From NCBI GenBank assembly GCA_023443745.1, contig JAEZTB010000048.1, positions 62,001 to 126,000 on the forward strand: 64,000 nucleotides of DNA, in the 5' to 3' direction. Numbering within the stretch: the stretch's first letter is position 1; each line of letters opens with the position of its first letter. The position numbers and the translations under genes are program-made. Shown piece by piece: positions 9,559 to 18,969 of this stretch. Under the pieces are notes generated by a model, which did no database searches, was not told where the DNA came from, and saw only the letters and a program-made list of their open reading frames with translations. Origin of the DNA: Bacillota bacterium. Its GTDB lineage: Bacteria; Bacillota; Clostridia; DSM-8532.

Positions 9559-9951
9559 CTAATTGACGTTCTTCCAGGTGATATTATAGCTGCCCTTGTG
9601 GTCTTTTGCATTAACAGTAATTTTGTACTTGCCTTTTTTGTCAAGGGTAACGGTAAAAGAAGAAGTAGGCATATCAGTTCCCTGATAAAATGACTCATCC
9701 TGTTCATTAACTATGGAAAGATCAAGCTGGCCGTCTTTGGAAACAACATCAACGTCTACTTCCAGTATCTCGTTATCCTCTATTGAGAGGGAAGCAGTTT
9801 TATGCCCATTCATTTTCGCATAAGTCATAGCCATTGACGTGGATGTATTTTTTTCAGTTGCAAGAGTTGCTGTATAACTGCCAGTCGTGCAGCCAATCAG
9901 TGATGCGACCAATAAAATACTTATCAACAACCCTATTAAACGTCGTTTCAT
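9559..9951 (-). CDS. Small lipoprotein of unknown function
   Basis: A 130-aa secreted lipoprotein. Residues 1-20 are a basic N-terminus plus hydrophobic core, ending in a lipobox LIGC with the cysteine at about residue 17. The mature part is mostly beta-prone and ends with a segment (KGKYKITVNAKDHKGSYNIT) resembling beta-sandwich domains of cell-surface proteins. The start at 9951 is chosen because AAGGAGA lies 8 bases upstream; an in-frame ATG 27 bases further out has no ribosome site. It is monocistronic, with its own terminator, and divergent from the WYL regulator. Its function is unknown. Confidence 0.8.
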   Translation of the reverse strand: MKRRLIGLLISILLVASLIGCTTGSYTATLATEKNTSTSMAMTYAKMNGHKTASLSIEDNEILEVDVDVVSKDGQLDLSIVNEQDESFYQGTDMPTSSFTVTLDKKGKYKITVNAKDHKGSYNITWKNVN

Positions 9952-10102
9952 TTTTTTCTCCTTAAATAACAAGAACACCTTGTTGTAGTCTCAATAATTG
10001 CAATTATAGAATATTATAGCATGGCTGTAAACGACGATTACAGTATTTTTTGAATTGATAGTATCAAAAAAATTATTCTGATATACTTTATATGGTGATG
10101 GT

Positions 10103-11041
10103 ATGAAAAAAATGGAACGCCTTCAAATGATTATTATGCGTTTAAAGCAAAAAGGAAAGCTATCCGCCTCAGACCTGGCTACCTTCCTTGAAGTCAGCAA
10201 AAGAACTATTTACCGGGATATAGATGCTTTAAGCCAAATGAATGTTCCAATCACAACATTTGAAGGAATCCACGGAGGATATGAAATTGACGAATCTTAT
10301 TTCATGCCTTCAGTGAAGCTTTCAGAACGTGAGGTACTTATTCTTTTGCTTCTTTTGAAGATATCCAATCAACTTAATCTTCCTGAACTTAAAGAAAGTA
10401 TAAATTCTCTGAACTTAAAACTCCAAAATACCTACCATGATACAGCCACGCAGTTTAAAAAAAACTTACATTACATTTCTTTCGATGTCCAGTCAATTTT
10501 CCCTGAGACATATATCCATGGCGCTTTTGAAACTATTCTTGAAGCCTTTAATCAGCAAGTTAAACTGAAAATTCTATATTTCTCGCCGCTTAAGGACAGC
10601 ACGATCGAACGAGTTATAACTCCCTTTCATTTATTTTACAATGAAGGTGGTTGGTATTTGGATGCGTATTGTCATTTAAGAGAGAAAAAGAGAACATTTC
10701 GCCTAGATAGGATTAAAAATATCTCATTACTATCAGAAAAGCTTGATGATTCACTTGAAAAGCAATATAACAGCAATGCTTTTAGCGATCCAAAGCTTCT
10801 TTTGGAATTCGACATTAACAAAGAACTGTTTAATCTTATCCAATATGATGATCCAATGAGAGATGCAAAAATTATTTCAGAAAATAAATCGGTTTTTAAG
10901 ATGCAAGTGTTGACAAACCGTATTGTTTTTTTTGAAACCTTGGCCTTCCGAAACTCTGACCAGATAACCATCCTAAAGCCTGAATCCTTAGTCCGAAGCA
11001 TTCAGAAAAAACTCATAACTGCCCTGAAAAAATATCAATAG
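10103..11041 (+). CDS. HTH/WYL-domain transcriptional regulator (YafY family)
   Basis: A 312-aa regulator. Residues 1-60 form an HTH_11-type winged helix (LSASDLATFLEVSKRTIYRD) followed by GGYEIDESYFMP, the usual wing. The centre and C-terminus form a WYL ligand-binding domain, with the family's aromatic strand visible as GGWYLDAYCHLREKKRTF. Such proteins sense small molecules or nucleic acids and often control one neighbouring gene. The next gene, on the same strand after 89 bases, encodes a DJ-1/PfpI protein with a 21-base inverted repeat in its leader, making it the obvious candidate target. Confidence 0.88.
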   Translation: MKKMERLQMIIMRLKQKGKLSASDLATFLEVSKRTIYRDIDALSQMNVPITTFEGIHGGYEIDESYFMPSVKLSEREVLILLLLLKISNQLNLPELKESINSLNLKLQNTYHDTATQFKKNLHYISFDVQSIFPETYIHGAFETILEAFNQQVKLKILYFSPLKDSTIERVITPFHLFYNEGGWYLDAYCHLREKKRTFRLDRIKNISLLSEKLDDSLEKQYNSNAFSDPKLLLEFDINKELFNLIQYDDPMRDAKIISENKSVFKMQVLTNRIVFFETLAFRNSDQITILKPESLVRSIQKKLITALKKYQ

Positions 11042-11090
11042 AACAATGACAGGTTTATGTCAGTATTCTATTGATATTATAGGCTTGAGA

Positions 11091-11111
11091 TGTGTACTCG
11101 TTAGGTACACA
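11091..11111 (+). promoter_or_regulatory. Inverted repeat upstream of the DJ-1/PfpI gene
   Basis: TGTGTAC, seven bases, GTACACA: a perfect 7-bp inverted repeat 19 bases before the DJ-1 start. It could be an operator for the WYL regulator or a leader hairpin. No U-run follows. Confidence 0.45.
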
Positions 11112-11130
11112 CCTCTATAGGAGGGTTAAA

Positions 11131-11709
11131 ATGAATGTCGCAATTTATCTGTATGACGGTTATTTTGAAACAGAATTGTGTGTGTCATCTATGTTGTTTT
11201 CCAAACAAAATATTTTTACACTTGCAAGTAATCAGGCAACAGTGAAATGTATGGATGGAAAAAAGGTTGTTATCGATAGGAATGTGGCCGATGTAAAGCC
11301 TGATGAAATCGATGTCTTAATTATTCCCGGCGGCAGTCCCATTCCCAGAGAGGACATTTTTGAGCTCATCCGAGCCTGTGAAAAGCGCGGCGCTATTATA
11401 GGAGGTATATGTGGCGGAGTTGACTATCTGGCCTATGCCGGTATTCTTGAAGACCGTAAATATACGAGCTATTATGAGCCCAAAGAAACCTATGAATTCC
11501 TTCCTCGTACGGGACAGTTAACCTACGGTCTCTATGAAAGTGATAGAAACGTAGTCTCTGCCAAGCCTGAAGCTTACCTGGACTTTGCTCTGGAATTATA
11601 TCGTCTGGCAGGGCTTTTAAAACCTGAAAAAATTACTGATTATATGGAATGGTTTAAAACACCTTCAGGTTTTATTTTTCCTGCATCTTGTTTTTATCAT
11701 AATAAATAA
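11131..11709 (+). CDS. DJ-1/PfpI family protein
   Basis: A 192-aa cytoplasmic protein of the class I glutamine amidotransferase-like fold. The nucleophile elbow GGICGG carries the conserved cysteine at residue 94, preceded by DVLIIPGG. Members act as glyoxalases, chaperone/deglycases or cysteine peptidases; which applies is not visible. The start at 11131 is set by GGAGGG 6 bases before the ATG; a longer reading from 11092 runs through the leader inverted repeat and is rejected. The last 45 bases overlap the end of the convergent GltS-like gene. It probably responds to the WYL regulator upstream. Confidence 0.85.
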   Translation: MNVAIYLYDGYFETELCVSSMLFSKQNIFTLASNQATVKCMDGKKVVIDRNVADVKPDEIDVLIIPGGSPIPREDIFELIRACEKRGAIIGGICGGVDYLAYAGILEDRKYTSYYEPKETYEFLPRTGQLTYGLYESDRNVVSAKPEAYLDFALELYRLAGLLKPEKITDYMEWFKTPSGFIFPASCFYHNK

Positions 11710-13056
11710 TAATGGGATAAGATAAACAATAAGCAGCCCCAATGTTACAAAAAGCATGGTATCGGATTCGGGAGCCATACCGATCAGGAGCAGCATGGGA
11801 GCCCCCAGCGCAATGGCGAAGCTGCTGCCCGTCAGCAAATTATTGGCAGCGGGTGTTTTAAAGGAAGGATCAATTTCTCTTAAAAGCAAAACACCTGAGC
11901 TGATGGTACCGGTCAGCATCCCATACATGGAAACCATCCCTTCATGCTCGTATGTGGAATATATTTTTTTACAAATCCACTTGAGATATACAAATGTGAC
12001 AATGCCTCCGATAACAGCCATAAGAATGAAAGGAACCCAAAGCCCGCTTAAATCCTTGAATTCTATCGAGGCGATGCCTGCTATGGTCATAAAGTCGAAA
12101 GCACTGCCTGAAATTCTGCTTAAGAGATAATTATTGGTATACTGCCGTGTCATAACCTTTGCTTTTGTCAGGCTATTAAAAACAGCACGACAGCCAATGG
12201 CCAGAATGGAACCGATAATAAAATTAAATCCCCAAATAAGTGGTGAAACTGTTTTTGACAGCCCGGGTAAGGATTGCTCAAGCCATGATGTTATTCCCAG
12301 GGATACCAGGTAGGTTCCCAGATAAATGAGCAATACCAAGGCAAACTGCACGGACAGCCGATCAACAGACTGAGATATAGGTATTTCGTTATTGTCTTGA
12401 AAATCCTCAACAGTTACAGATCCAGAGAGATAATGAGATGCCTGTATTTTAACTTTATTTCTTTTATTTAAATAGTTTAGGTAGATGACCCCCACAACGC
12501 AGGCACAAACAAAACCCGCCGCTGCAATGGAAAGCCCGAAGGATTGTCCGCCTGCAAATCCCAGCTGCTCATATGTAGAGCCCACATTATTTGCCTGTCC
12601 CGGCCCTTGCCCATAGCCCATAGGCAGCAGTATTCCCGATGCCTTAAAAAAGCCGGGATTTAAGGTATAAGCTAAACCGATGGAGATAATCAGACCCACA
12701 ATCCCCTGAATCAAATAGGTACTGACAATAAGCGCACCGCTTTTGAGGGCGGTGAAATCCTTTTTTTCCGACTCTTCATATTTAGACGGTGTGCGTAATG
12801 AAAGTGCTATAAATCCTATTCCGATGGTATGGTAAGTAACCATCTCAAGAAAGGATTCATTTAAAGGCAATATTCCTGTCTCTCGAAGAATGAGTGCGAC
12901 AAAGCCGCCTAAAACAGCTGTGGGTACCATGCTTTTACGAAAAAAACTTATCTTTCGCCGCAATACGTTAGCCAGGAGCATGATTCCTGCAAGGATGCCC
13001 ATTTGAACGATAAAGTTCCATAATGATGTATTGGCTGCTGAAAAATCCACACTCAT
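11665..13056 (-). CDS. GltS-like sodium:glutamate symporter family protein
   Basis: A 463-aa polytopic membrane protein with about eleven hydrophobic segments and two Gly/Pro-rich half-repeats (PMGYGQGPGQ and MYGMLTGTISSG), the arrangement seen in the GltS family of Na+-coupled glutamate carriers. Ser-Gly turns and the internal duplication support the family, but glutamate as substrate is only inferred. The ATG at 13056 follows AGAGGGG closely; a GTG one codon earlier is less likely. It lies 15 bases downstream of the acyltransferase gene, so the two are probably cotranscribed. Its 3' end overlaps the DJ-1 coding region by 45 bases. Confidence 0.8.
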   Translation of the reverse strand: MSVDFSAANTSLWNFIVQMGILAGIMLLANVLRRKISFFRKSMVPTAVLGGFVALILRETGILPLNESFLEMVTYHTIGIGFIALSLRTPSKYEESEKKDFTALKSGALIVSTYLIQGIVGLIISIGLAYTLNPGFFKASGILLPMGYGQGPGQANNVGSTYEQLGFAGGQSFGLSIAAAGFVCACVVGVIYLNYLNKRNKVKIQASHYLSGSVTVEDFQDNNEIPISQSVDRLSVQFALVLLIYLGTYLVSLGITSWLEQSLPGLSKTVSPLIWGFNFIIGSILAIGCRAVFNSLTKAKVMTRQYTNNYLLSRISGSAFDFMTIAGIASIEFKDLSGLWVPFILMAVIGGIVTFVYLKWICKKIYSTYEHEGMVSMYGMLTGTISSGVLLLREIDPSFKTPAANNLLTGSSFAIALGAPMLLLIGMAPESDTMLFVTLGLLIVYLIPLLFIMIKTRCRKNKT

Positions 13057-13073
13057 CACCCCTCTGCCTTATT

Positions 13074-14279
13074 TTAATTTCCTTTGTTTGCCTTTAATAC
13101 TTCATAGTAATCCAGGTATTTTAGTGCGCTTCGCGGATGATTTGATTTAATTTCATAGGACTTCCTGTCGGATGTGGAAAATATCAGAACCATCTGACCA
13201 TGAATGGCCATATCGGATATTTGATCAAGGTAAAAAGTTTGTTCCTTCCCGTCCTCAAAGACAAGAGAAATCTTATCCTTATAAAGGTACAGCACGCCTT
13301 TGCCAACAAACTGACTTTTTCTTGCCTTATTAACCAGCCAAAGACTCTGGTCCTGGTCGGACAGAATAGGTTGATCACATGCTGACGCTTTTATATTGGA
13401 TACCCGTTCGACTACTCTGGTGCTCTGCCACCTACTCCATTCCAACACCGTTGAAAAAGGTGAAGGATTACCGTTCTGAGAGACAAAATAGCCCTTGGTC
13501 GTATAGCGTAGATCAAGCCCGCAGGTACAATAAAACCTGTTATCCTGACTGATGAGAGAGGCTACATTTTTGCAGCATGGGCAAAGATATAAAGCGGTTT
13601 CAAGGTTTTCTGCAAGCTTTAGACCGTTATACTCAATGGGGTGCCTTCTCTGCTCTTCATATGCATTAACATTGAGATCATTTTTTATAGCTTCATTCAG
13701 CTCATCCGCCGTCATATTTTTAATTTCTTCCGGGCTGTACACCCTTACCTTTCGACCATTCATAACGCCGCGGCGAATGGTCCTTGACCAGCGTGGGCTT
13801 GAAAAATAGCCGCCATCCAGCCTATATGTAACTAAAGCAACTCCGCTTCGTTTGATGAGCTTCCCGGTTGACTCCGGTATGGCGCCGGTCTCACCTGTAA
13901 AAGACCGATTCCCTTCAGCGAATATACAAACATTTGCTCCAGCCTTCATTCTTCTCAATATTTGCTTGACTGTCTCCGTTTCAGTCACAGCTTTCATTCG
14001 TGGAATGGGATCTACCAAAAACATAATTAACTTACTGATAAACCCCCAACGAAAGATGTGGTCACTGGCTACATAATACAAGAGCCTGGGAAAGCTTACT
14101 CCCACCATCAGAGGGTCATAATCCGTATTATGATTGACAAGCACGATATAGGGCTGGTTGTGAGGTACCACTTTTTCAAATTGATAATTAAATTTCCTGT
14201 GTAGTAAATGTTTAATAGCAAAGTGAAAAATGTTAAATACAAACTTGTATTTAAGCAGACCCTTTAATTTATCGCTCAT
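13074..14279 (-). CDS. PlsC-type acyltransferase with C-terminal zinc ribbon and extra domain
   Basis: A 401-aa protein. Residues about 20-215 are a lysophospholipid acyltransferase domain: NHNTDYD gives the catalytic H-x4-D (H50, D55), and FAEGNRS (about 120-126) is the substrate-binding motif. Around residues 230-260 there is a CPCC...CTC zinc-ribbon-like cluster, and the last ~120 residues form a separate beta-rich domain with a PH-like feel (YLYKDKISLVFEDGK). Ordinary PlsC proteins are 200-250 aa, so this is a longer architecture. It likely acylates a lysolipid at the membrane face. It is upstream of and close to the GltS-like gene. Confidence 0.8.
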   Translation of the reverse strand: MSDKLKGLLKYKFVFNIFHFAIKHLLHRKFNYQFEKVVPHNQPYIVLVNHNTDYDPLMVGVSFPRLLYYVASDHIFRWGFISKLIMFLVDPIPRMKAVTETETVKQILRRMKAGANVCIFAEGNRSFTGETGAIPESTGKLIKRSGVALVTYRLDGGYFSSPRWSRTIRRGVMNGRKVRVYSPEEIKNMTADELNEAIKNDLNVNAYEEQRRHPIEYNGLKLAENLETALYLCPCCKNVASLISQDNRFYCTCGLDLRYTTKGYFVSQNGNPSPFSTVLEWSRWQSTRVVERVSNIKASACDQPILSDQDQSLWLVNKARKSQFVGKGVLYLYKDKISLVFEDGKEQTFYLDQISDMAIHGQMVLIFSTSDRKSYEIKSNHPRSALKYLDYYEVLKANKGN

Positions 14280-14403
14280 TATCTCAGTCCCTTACTTGAC
14301 GATCGCCAAAGGATACTGTCTCTTAGTCTATTATCTCACAATCATACTTCTAGTGGAAGATAATCAAAGATTGCCCAATGCATCTTAGCCTATCGGCTTA
14401 AAC

Positions 14404-14442
14404 AAAAAAACTGACCTAGAGGTCATTAACCTCATAAGTCAG
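14404..14442 (-). terminator. Rho-independent terminator of the 312-aa lipoprotein gene
   Basis: On the minus strand CTGAC, then GAGGT and ACCTC nested inside, then GTCAG, followed by seven T residues. It lies about 20 bases past the lipoprotein stop. Confidence 0.85.
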
Positions 14443-14463
14443 CTTCTTACACCCAATCAACCG

Positions 14464-15402
14464 TTAATATGATTTCCTGAAATTCTCAGCCTCATCAGTT
14501 AATTTATAATTATTCTCTGCAACGATCTTCATAAAAGCTTTGAGATTTTTAACAAAATCACTGGCTCCCTCATCGGCGATGGCCTGTTCATAAGCGTATC
14601 GGACATCCTCCAAAAGCTCCCCGGTCTGACTGTCAAATAGGGGTGTAACCTCTGTTCCAAAGAAAGCAAGTTCTTTATAATTGTTAAACAAGGCTTTGAT
14701 TGCATCCCGTTTTTGAGAATCATTATAAGCTTCTAAAAACCTTTCATTGGAAACGCCACGCCTGATCACTTCATCCCATCCAATGACCACTCCTCCCCCC
14801 AAAACAGAGGGTTGGTCGGATTCTACCGACATTAGTTCAATATATTCCTTTATATCCGGTGTTCCAAAGGAACTGAATTTTATGTAAAAGGAATAATCCA
14901 TAACGGGTATGAATGCCCCTTCTACCTGCTCAACTTTAAAGCCGCTGTTTTTAGCCTTCTGAACAAGTTCTTTAAGGGAGCTGTCCTTTATATTTCCCGG
15001 GACATTCACATCCGTTCCTGCTTCAACCTCCTGCTGGAACCTAAGCTGCACATCCTCAGTATAAAAATCATCTTCCAGCGCTGTTCTGTGGTCATACTGC
15101 AGCTCTTCAAACCGTAAAATCATTTTTGAAGCATCTTCGGCCGAAACAGATGCAATGTTCTCCTCAATAAACGATGCTGCTTCATCAAGCTTTACATCGG
15201 CAAGTGACGTCAGTGTATCAAATTCGTTCATAATAGCTTTGGCATCAGGCTTTTGGGTATTTACAGGAGAAGATGTAACGGACGGTGAAGCTGTTGAAGT
15301 AGGCGATGCATTTATTGGTGTTTCATCGTCTTTTATTCTGGAGCATGCAATAAATGCAATCATGATAAATATTATTAAAAATATGATCACTATCCTTTTC
15401 AT
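14464..15402 (-). CDS. Lipoprotein of unknown function
   Basis: A 312-aa lipoprotein: a very hydrophobic N-terminal segment (IVIIFLIIFIMIAFIAC) ends in a lipobox with the cysteine at about residue 20. A low-complexity Ser/Thr/Pro linker (about 30-55) tethers a mostly alpha-helical extracellular domain. I do not recognise that domain. There is no catalytic motif and no sequence repeat. It is monocistronic with a strong terminator. It could be a sporulation or envelope protein, but nothing in the sequence shows this. Confidence 0.75.
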   Translation of the reverse strand: MKRIVIIFLIIFIMIAFIACSRIKDDETPINASPTSTASPSVTSSPVNTQKPDAKAIMNEFDTLTSLADVKLDEAASFIEENIASVSAEDASKMILRFEELQYDHRTALEDDFYTEDVQLRFQQEVEAGTDVNVPGNIKDSSLKELVQKAKNSGFKVEQVEGAFIPVMDYSFYIKFSSFGTPDIKEYIELMSVESDQPSVLGGGVVIGWDEVIRRGVSNERFLEAYNDSQKRDAIKALFNNYKELAFFGTEVTPLFDSQTGELLEDVRYAYEQAIADEGASDFVKNLKAFMKIVAENNYKLTDEAENFRKSY

Positions 15403-15501
15403 TCTTTATGCCTCCACATCACATGTTTAGAATACATCAGAGATATTATAGCACCATGGAATATTATAGCATCATGGACTATACTATCAAAGCTTTTGGA
15501 T

Positions 15502-15559
15502 AAAAAGGGCCGCTCAGAATAAGATATTTCTATAGCATCTCATTCTAAGCAGCCCTTTC
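15502..15559 (-). terminator. Terminator of the sulfatase/aldolase/SIS operon
   Basis: A long imperfect stem on the minus strand (AAAGGGC...AGAAT, loop, ATTCT...GCCCTTTTT) ending in five T residues, about 30 bases after the SIS gene. It closes the LacI-controlled operon. Confidence 0.85.
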
Positions 15560-15585
15560 ACCTTGACTTCATAATTACTCAATTT

Positions 15586-16647
15586 TTATTCATTATTCAA
15601 TACAATGGCCTGGGACAGATTTCTTGGAGAATCCGCATTAATATTCTTCTTTTCTGCGATATAATAGCCCAGGAACTGACCGATAAACCCGATAAGCGCA
15701 GCATACTGTGTATCGTTAAAGCCATAGGTCAAATCCAGCTTATATTTCACATCGGGCATAGCCTTGCTGACATTCTCACCGATTGCAGCGGTTACAGCAC
15801 CATAGCTTTTCATCTGTGTCAGAAGCTTTGCATCATATTCAAGCGTTTGGGAGTTTGCCAGAGTAAGAACGAGAGTATTCTGGTCGACAAGGCTCATGGG
15901 TCCATGACGATACTCCAGGCTGTAATAGGCCTCGGAATTAACAATACCCATCTCTTTCATCTTGTTCATGCATTCGTTGGCAACACCGTAGAAAACGCCC
16001 TGCCCAAGTGTAATAAACAGGTCCAGGTTCGGATTTTCTTCTATGATTTGCTTTGCCATCCCGTCCATTTTGGTAAGCAGTTCCTCTGCTACCTTGGCGT
16101 AGTCAGCCATTTGCTCAATTTCATTCTTCTTTCCTCCCACATACATGGCCAGAATTGCTGCAAGATAAACCATGCTGGTAAAGGAACGTGTCATAATCAC
16201 ACTGTCCTCAGCGGTAACCGGTGAAAGAATCAATGCATCATTATAATCCTTGCTGCCGCTGTCACAGGTAATGGCAAGGGTTTTGACATTGGGGAAGGTT
16301 CTGACTTTATCTATAGACATGCGCACTTCGGTGGTATAGCTCTTTCTTGTAATGGGTAAAACCAGTACATTTCCGCTCTTTATATAAGTTTCAGGAAAGA
16401 AAAACAGCTCTGAGCAAGGAACTGCTTTTGCTCGTATACCTGTATAAGTTGAAAAGGCACAAGCGGCGCTCTGGGCGAGGTAGAAGGATGTTCCGCAACC
16501 TGTGAACAACAGCTCGTCATAGTGGTTGGCCTTGTCAAAAACTCTGTCAAGAACCCTGTAAATATCCTCAAGGGTATCATTGATTCCCTGGAAGGAGGCT
16601 GGTTGACTATAAATCTCCTTGTGAGTTAAATAACTGTTTTTTTCCAT
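15586..16647 (-). CDS. SIS-domain phosphosugar protein (AgaS/GlmS-C type)
   Basis: A 353-aa cytoplasmic protein with two tandem sugar-isomerase (SIS) domains. TGCGTSFYLAQSA near residue 50 binds the sugar phosphate in the first, and EYRHGPMSLVD (about residue 243) is the glutamate-histidine motif shared by GlmS, AgaS and FrlB-like deaminases/deglycases. No glutaminase domain is present, so it works as an isomerase, deaminase or deglycase on an amino- or keto-sugar phosphate. The start at 16647 is set by GGGAGGATTTATA. It is the last gene of the operon that begins with the solute-binding protein at 23659. Confidence 0.85.
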   Translation of the reverse strand: MEKNSYLTHKEIYSQPASFQGINDTLEDIYRVLDRVFDKANHYDELLFTGCGTSFYLAQSAACAFSTYTGIRAKAVPCSELFFFPETYIKSGNVLVLPITRKSYTTEVRMSIDKVRTFPNVKTLAITCDSGSKDYNDALILSPVTAEDSVIMTRSFTSMVYLAAILAMYVGGKKNEIEQMADYAKVAEELLTKMDGMAKQIIEENPNLDLFITLGQGVFYGVANECMNKMKEMGIVNSEAYYSLEYRHGPMSLVDQNTLVLTLANSQTLEYDAKLLTQMKSYGAVTAAIGENVSKAMPDVKYKLDLTYGFNDTQYAALIGFIGQFLGYYIAEKKNINADSPRNLSQAIVLNNE

Positions 16648-16691
16648 TATAAATCCTCCCAAAATGATAATTCTAAACTGAAGCTAAAACA

Positions 16692-18053
16692 CTACATTTC
16701 AATAACTTCTATACCTAAAAGGTCTGCAACCGCAATCATTTCATCTGCGACATCCTCCCATACAATGCTGTAATGATGAGGAATCCCTTCTTTTATGATA
16801 TTTTCAACCACACTCCGCACAGGGGATTTTATCTTGATATTAACCATAATCCCCTTTGTATTACGTGGTGTATCAACAGCTTCACCCCTTAGCAAGAACA
16901 GCTTATATACGCCCCCAATATTGCAGAAGCGTGCAATTGTAACCTTTCCTGTTTTCAATGTGCCGTAGAAAGCCGTACCCTGTCCTGCCAGAGGGTGATT
17001 ATTGATGGTGACCTCATGCTTGGGATTCATCAGGGATGGTGCCGCCTGGCCACAATGCCAGTAAGTAAACGTGTTCTGCTCTTCATCAATATTAATCATA
17101 TCTGTAATAAAACTAGGCTTCCCTGTCAGATAATTTTGTACAATCAAGGCCAGGCCTGCATCCACATCGCCTTCACATACAATTTGTGTGCCCTCGTCGG
17201 CCAGTCTTCCCATAACGGCGCAAGGGGTGGTCTTCAGATTGCCCATTTCCGGCCAGCATTTGAGAGTGGCAAAATCATAACCCTGATTTTTAATAACATC
17301 TTTCATTGCAAAATAAAGCTTGGAGTGATTTTCAAGATGCTTGTCGGGTAAATTGCTCACATTGAATTTATCCGAAATAGCTTTCATATCCTTTTCAACA
17401 TCTTCGGTCGGGATTTGCTCCATTCTGTCAAAAATGACCTTGAGATCAGTTTCTTCCATCCTGATTCCAAAGGTTCTTCTGATCAACCCCTCATCAAAGG
17501 TGCTGTTATAAAAGGCTGTGGGACGATATCCCAGTAATCCGAATATTGTGCCCTTGAGTTTTTTAACAACACTGTAAGCCTTAATAAGATTAATAATCTT
17601 GGAGGAAACTCGCTCATCCTCTTTGCTCCCATAAAAGACATAGGATTTGTGGTTCAGCCGGTGTAAGGAGGCAGCATTCATGGTAGCTGCCACAAGTGCA
17701 TTGGCCCATAACCGGGTATCCTTTTCAAAGGGAGGCTCATAGGGTGCCCACAAAATGATGGGAACATTAAGCTCATCTGCAAAGGCAGTCGGTATGTCAT
17801 CACCGGTGAAAGCGCCGTAAACCATGATGACAATATCGACAGAAGATTTTTTAAACTCATCAATGGTATCATTTACCCTTGAAGCCGTATCAACGATCTG
17901 GTCCGCTTTGATGAGGTTCACATCGGTCAGGTTCTCATCCAGCCATTTACCGTATTCTTCAAGCCTTTGTTGAGGAAGTTCCCTGGGCCATCTGCCTGAC
18001 AATGTCGTTATGAACCCTACATTTAAGTTTTTTTTCAAAATCAACACCACCAT
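16692..18053 (-). CDS. L-fucose isomerase-like sugar isomerase
   Basis: About 450 aa, cytoplasmic. The N-terminal half reads like FucI/AraA-family proteins (VGFITTLSGRWP; VDIVIMVYGAFTGDD), with the acidic active-site context EGDVDAGLALIVQNYLTG in the middle. Such enzymes convert an aldose to a ketose using Mn2+. The start is ambiguous: ATG at 18053 has no ribosome site, whereas TTG codons about 15-18 bases later follow GGTGGTG. It lies between the class II aldolase and the SIS gene in one operon, so it should act on the desulfated sugar or its derivative. The exact substrate is unknown. Confidence 0.75.
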   Translation of the reverse strand: MVVLILKKNLNVGFITTLSGRWPRELPQQRLEEYGKWLDENLTDVNLIKADQIVDTASRVNDTIDEFKKSSVDIVIMVYGAFTGDDIPTAFADELNVPIILWAPYEPPFEKDTRLWANALVAATMNAASLHRLNHKSYVFYGSKEDERVSSKIINLIKAYSVVKKLKGTIFGLLGYRPTAFYNSTFDEGLIRRTFGIRMEETDLKVIFDRMEQIPTEDVEKDMKAISDKFNVSNLPDKHLENHSKLYFAMKDVIKNQGYDFATLKCWPEMGNLKTTPCAVMGRLADEGTQIVCEGDVDAGLALIVQNYLTGKPSFITDMINIDEEQNTFTYWHCGQAAPSLMNPKHEVTINNHPLAGQGTAFYGTLKTGKVTIARFCNIGGVYKLFLLRGEAVDTPRNTKGIMVNIKIKSPVRSVVENIIKEGIPHHYSIVWEDVADEMIAVADLLGIEVIEM

Positions 18054-18090
18054 TAAATATTTTTATTTTGTATAACGTTTATTGTGGAAA

Positions 18091-18945
18091 CTATGCTTTA
18101 CCGGCAGAGCCTGATAGATTAATAATATTTTTAATAACCTCTCCAAGCTTATTGCATGCATATTGGGAGATCATCCAGGAATGTCCCTGATGGTTAAGGG
18201 TTTGAATACCCTCATTATAGTACTCCACATATTTATATCGGATCTCGGTTCCAAAGTTTATTTTGGAAACCCCAAGCCCAATGGCTTGTCTTATTGTGTC
18301 TTCAGCCATGCCCGTGCAGCCGTGGAGCACCAGTGGAATATCTGTAAACTCAATGACCTTGCGAAGCACATCCAGCTTAATATCAGGTTCTCCATGATAA
18401 TAGCCGTGGGCGTTTCCAATTCCTATGGCCAAGGTATCGGGCTGACAGAGGCTTAAGAAACTCCGTACCTGGTCAGGGTCGGCAATGTTCTTATTCTCTT
18501 TTGGACTGCCCCCTTCATCAAGGCGAACCAACTCTCCTATTTCTGCTTCCACAGGAACATCAAAGTTTCTGCATACCTCTATGACCTTGTTGGTCAGAGC
18601 TGCATTTTCTTCGATGGGTTTTGTCGAACCGTCAATCATAATAGATGTAAATCCAAGCTTCAACATCTTCATACAGGTCTCAAAGCTATCACCATGATCA
18701 AGATGAATGGAAACCGGCACGGAAACCTTATTGGCACACCATTGGGCCACTTGTACAAACCAATCGTTGCCTGAAAAGGCACCTGTGGATACATAATGAG
18801 CCAGAATAATAGGCGATTTCATTTCCTCGGCGGTTTTGCATATTGACCAAATAATATCGTAATTTCCACCCTGCGTATTTATTGCTGGGATTGCATAGCC
18901 GTTTTTGCGGGCTTTGTACAGCATTTCCTTATTGTTAACTAGCAT
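18091..18945 (-). CDS. Class II ketose-bisphosphate aldolase (FbaA/GatY/KbaY family)
   Basis: A 284-aa zinc aldolase. Visible family residues are HLDHGDSFE (zinc ligand and catalytic Asp, about residues 80-88), EAEIGEL (about 135), GNAHGYYHG (about 178) and LVLHGCTG (about 208). The family cleaves or forms fructose- or tagatose-bisphosphate and related sugars. The surrounding genes argue for a dedicated catabolic aldolase rather than the glycolytic one. It is 25 bases downstream of the sulfatase and 38 bases upstream of the isomerase. AAAGGGAG precedes the ATG. Confidence 0.9.
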   Translation of the reverse strand: MLVNNKEMLYKARKNGYAIPAINTQGGNYDIIWSICKTAEEMKSPIILAHYVSTGAFSGNDWFVQVAQWCANKVSVPVSIHLDHGDSFETCMKMLKLGFTSIMIDGSTKPIEENAALTNKVIEVCRNFDVPVEAEIGELVRLDEGGSPKENKNIADPDQVRSFLSLCQPDTLAIGIGNAHGYYHGEPDIKLDVLRKVIEFTDIPLVLHGCTGMAEDTIRQAIGLGVSKINFGTEIRYKYVEYYNEGIQTLNHQGHSWMISQYACNKLGEVIKNIINLSGSAGKA

Positions 18946-18969
18946 TATTTCTCCCTTTCTTGCTACGGA

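Noticed and set aside
15586..16647. Complete GlmS glucosamine synthase
   Set aside because: Only the two SIS domains are present; the N-terminal glutaminase domain is absent.
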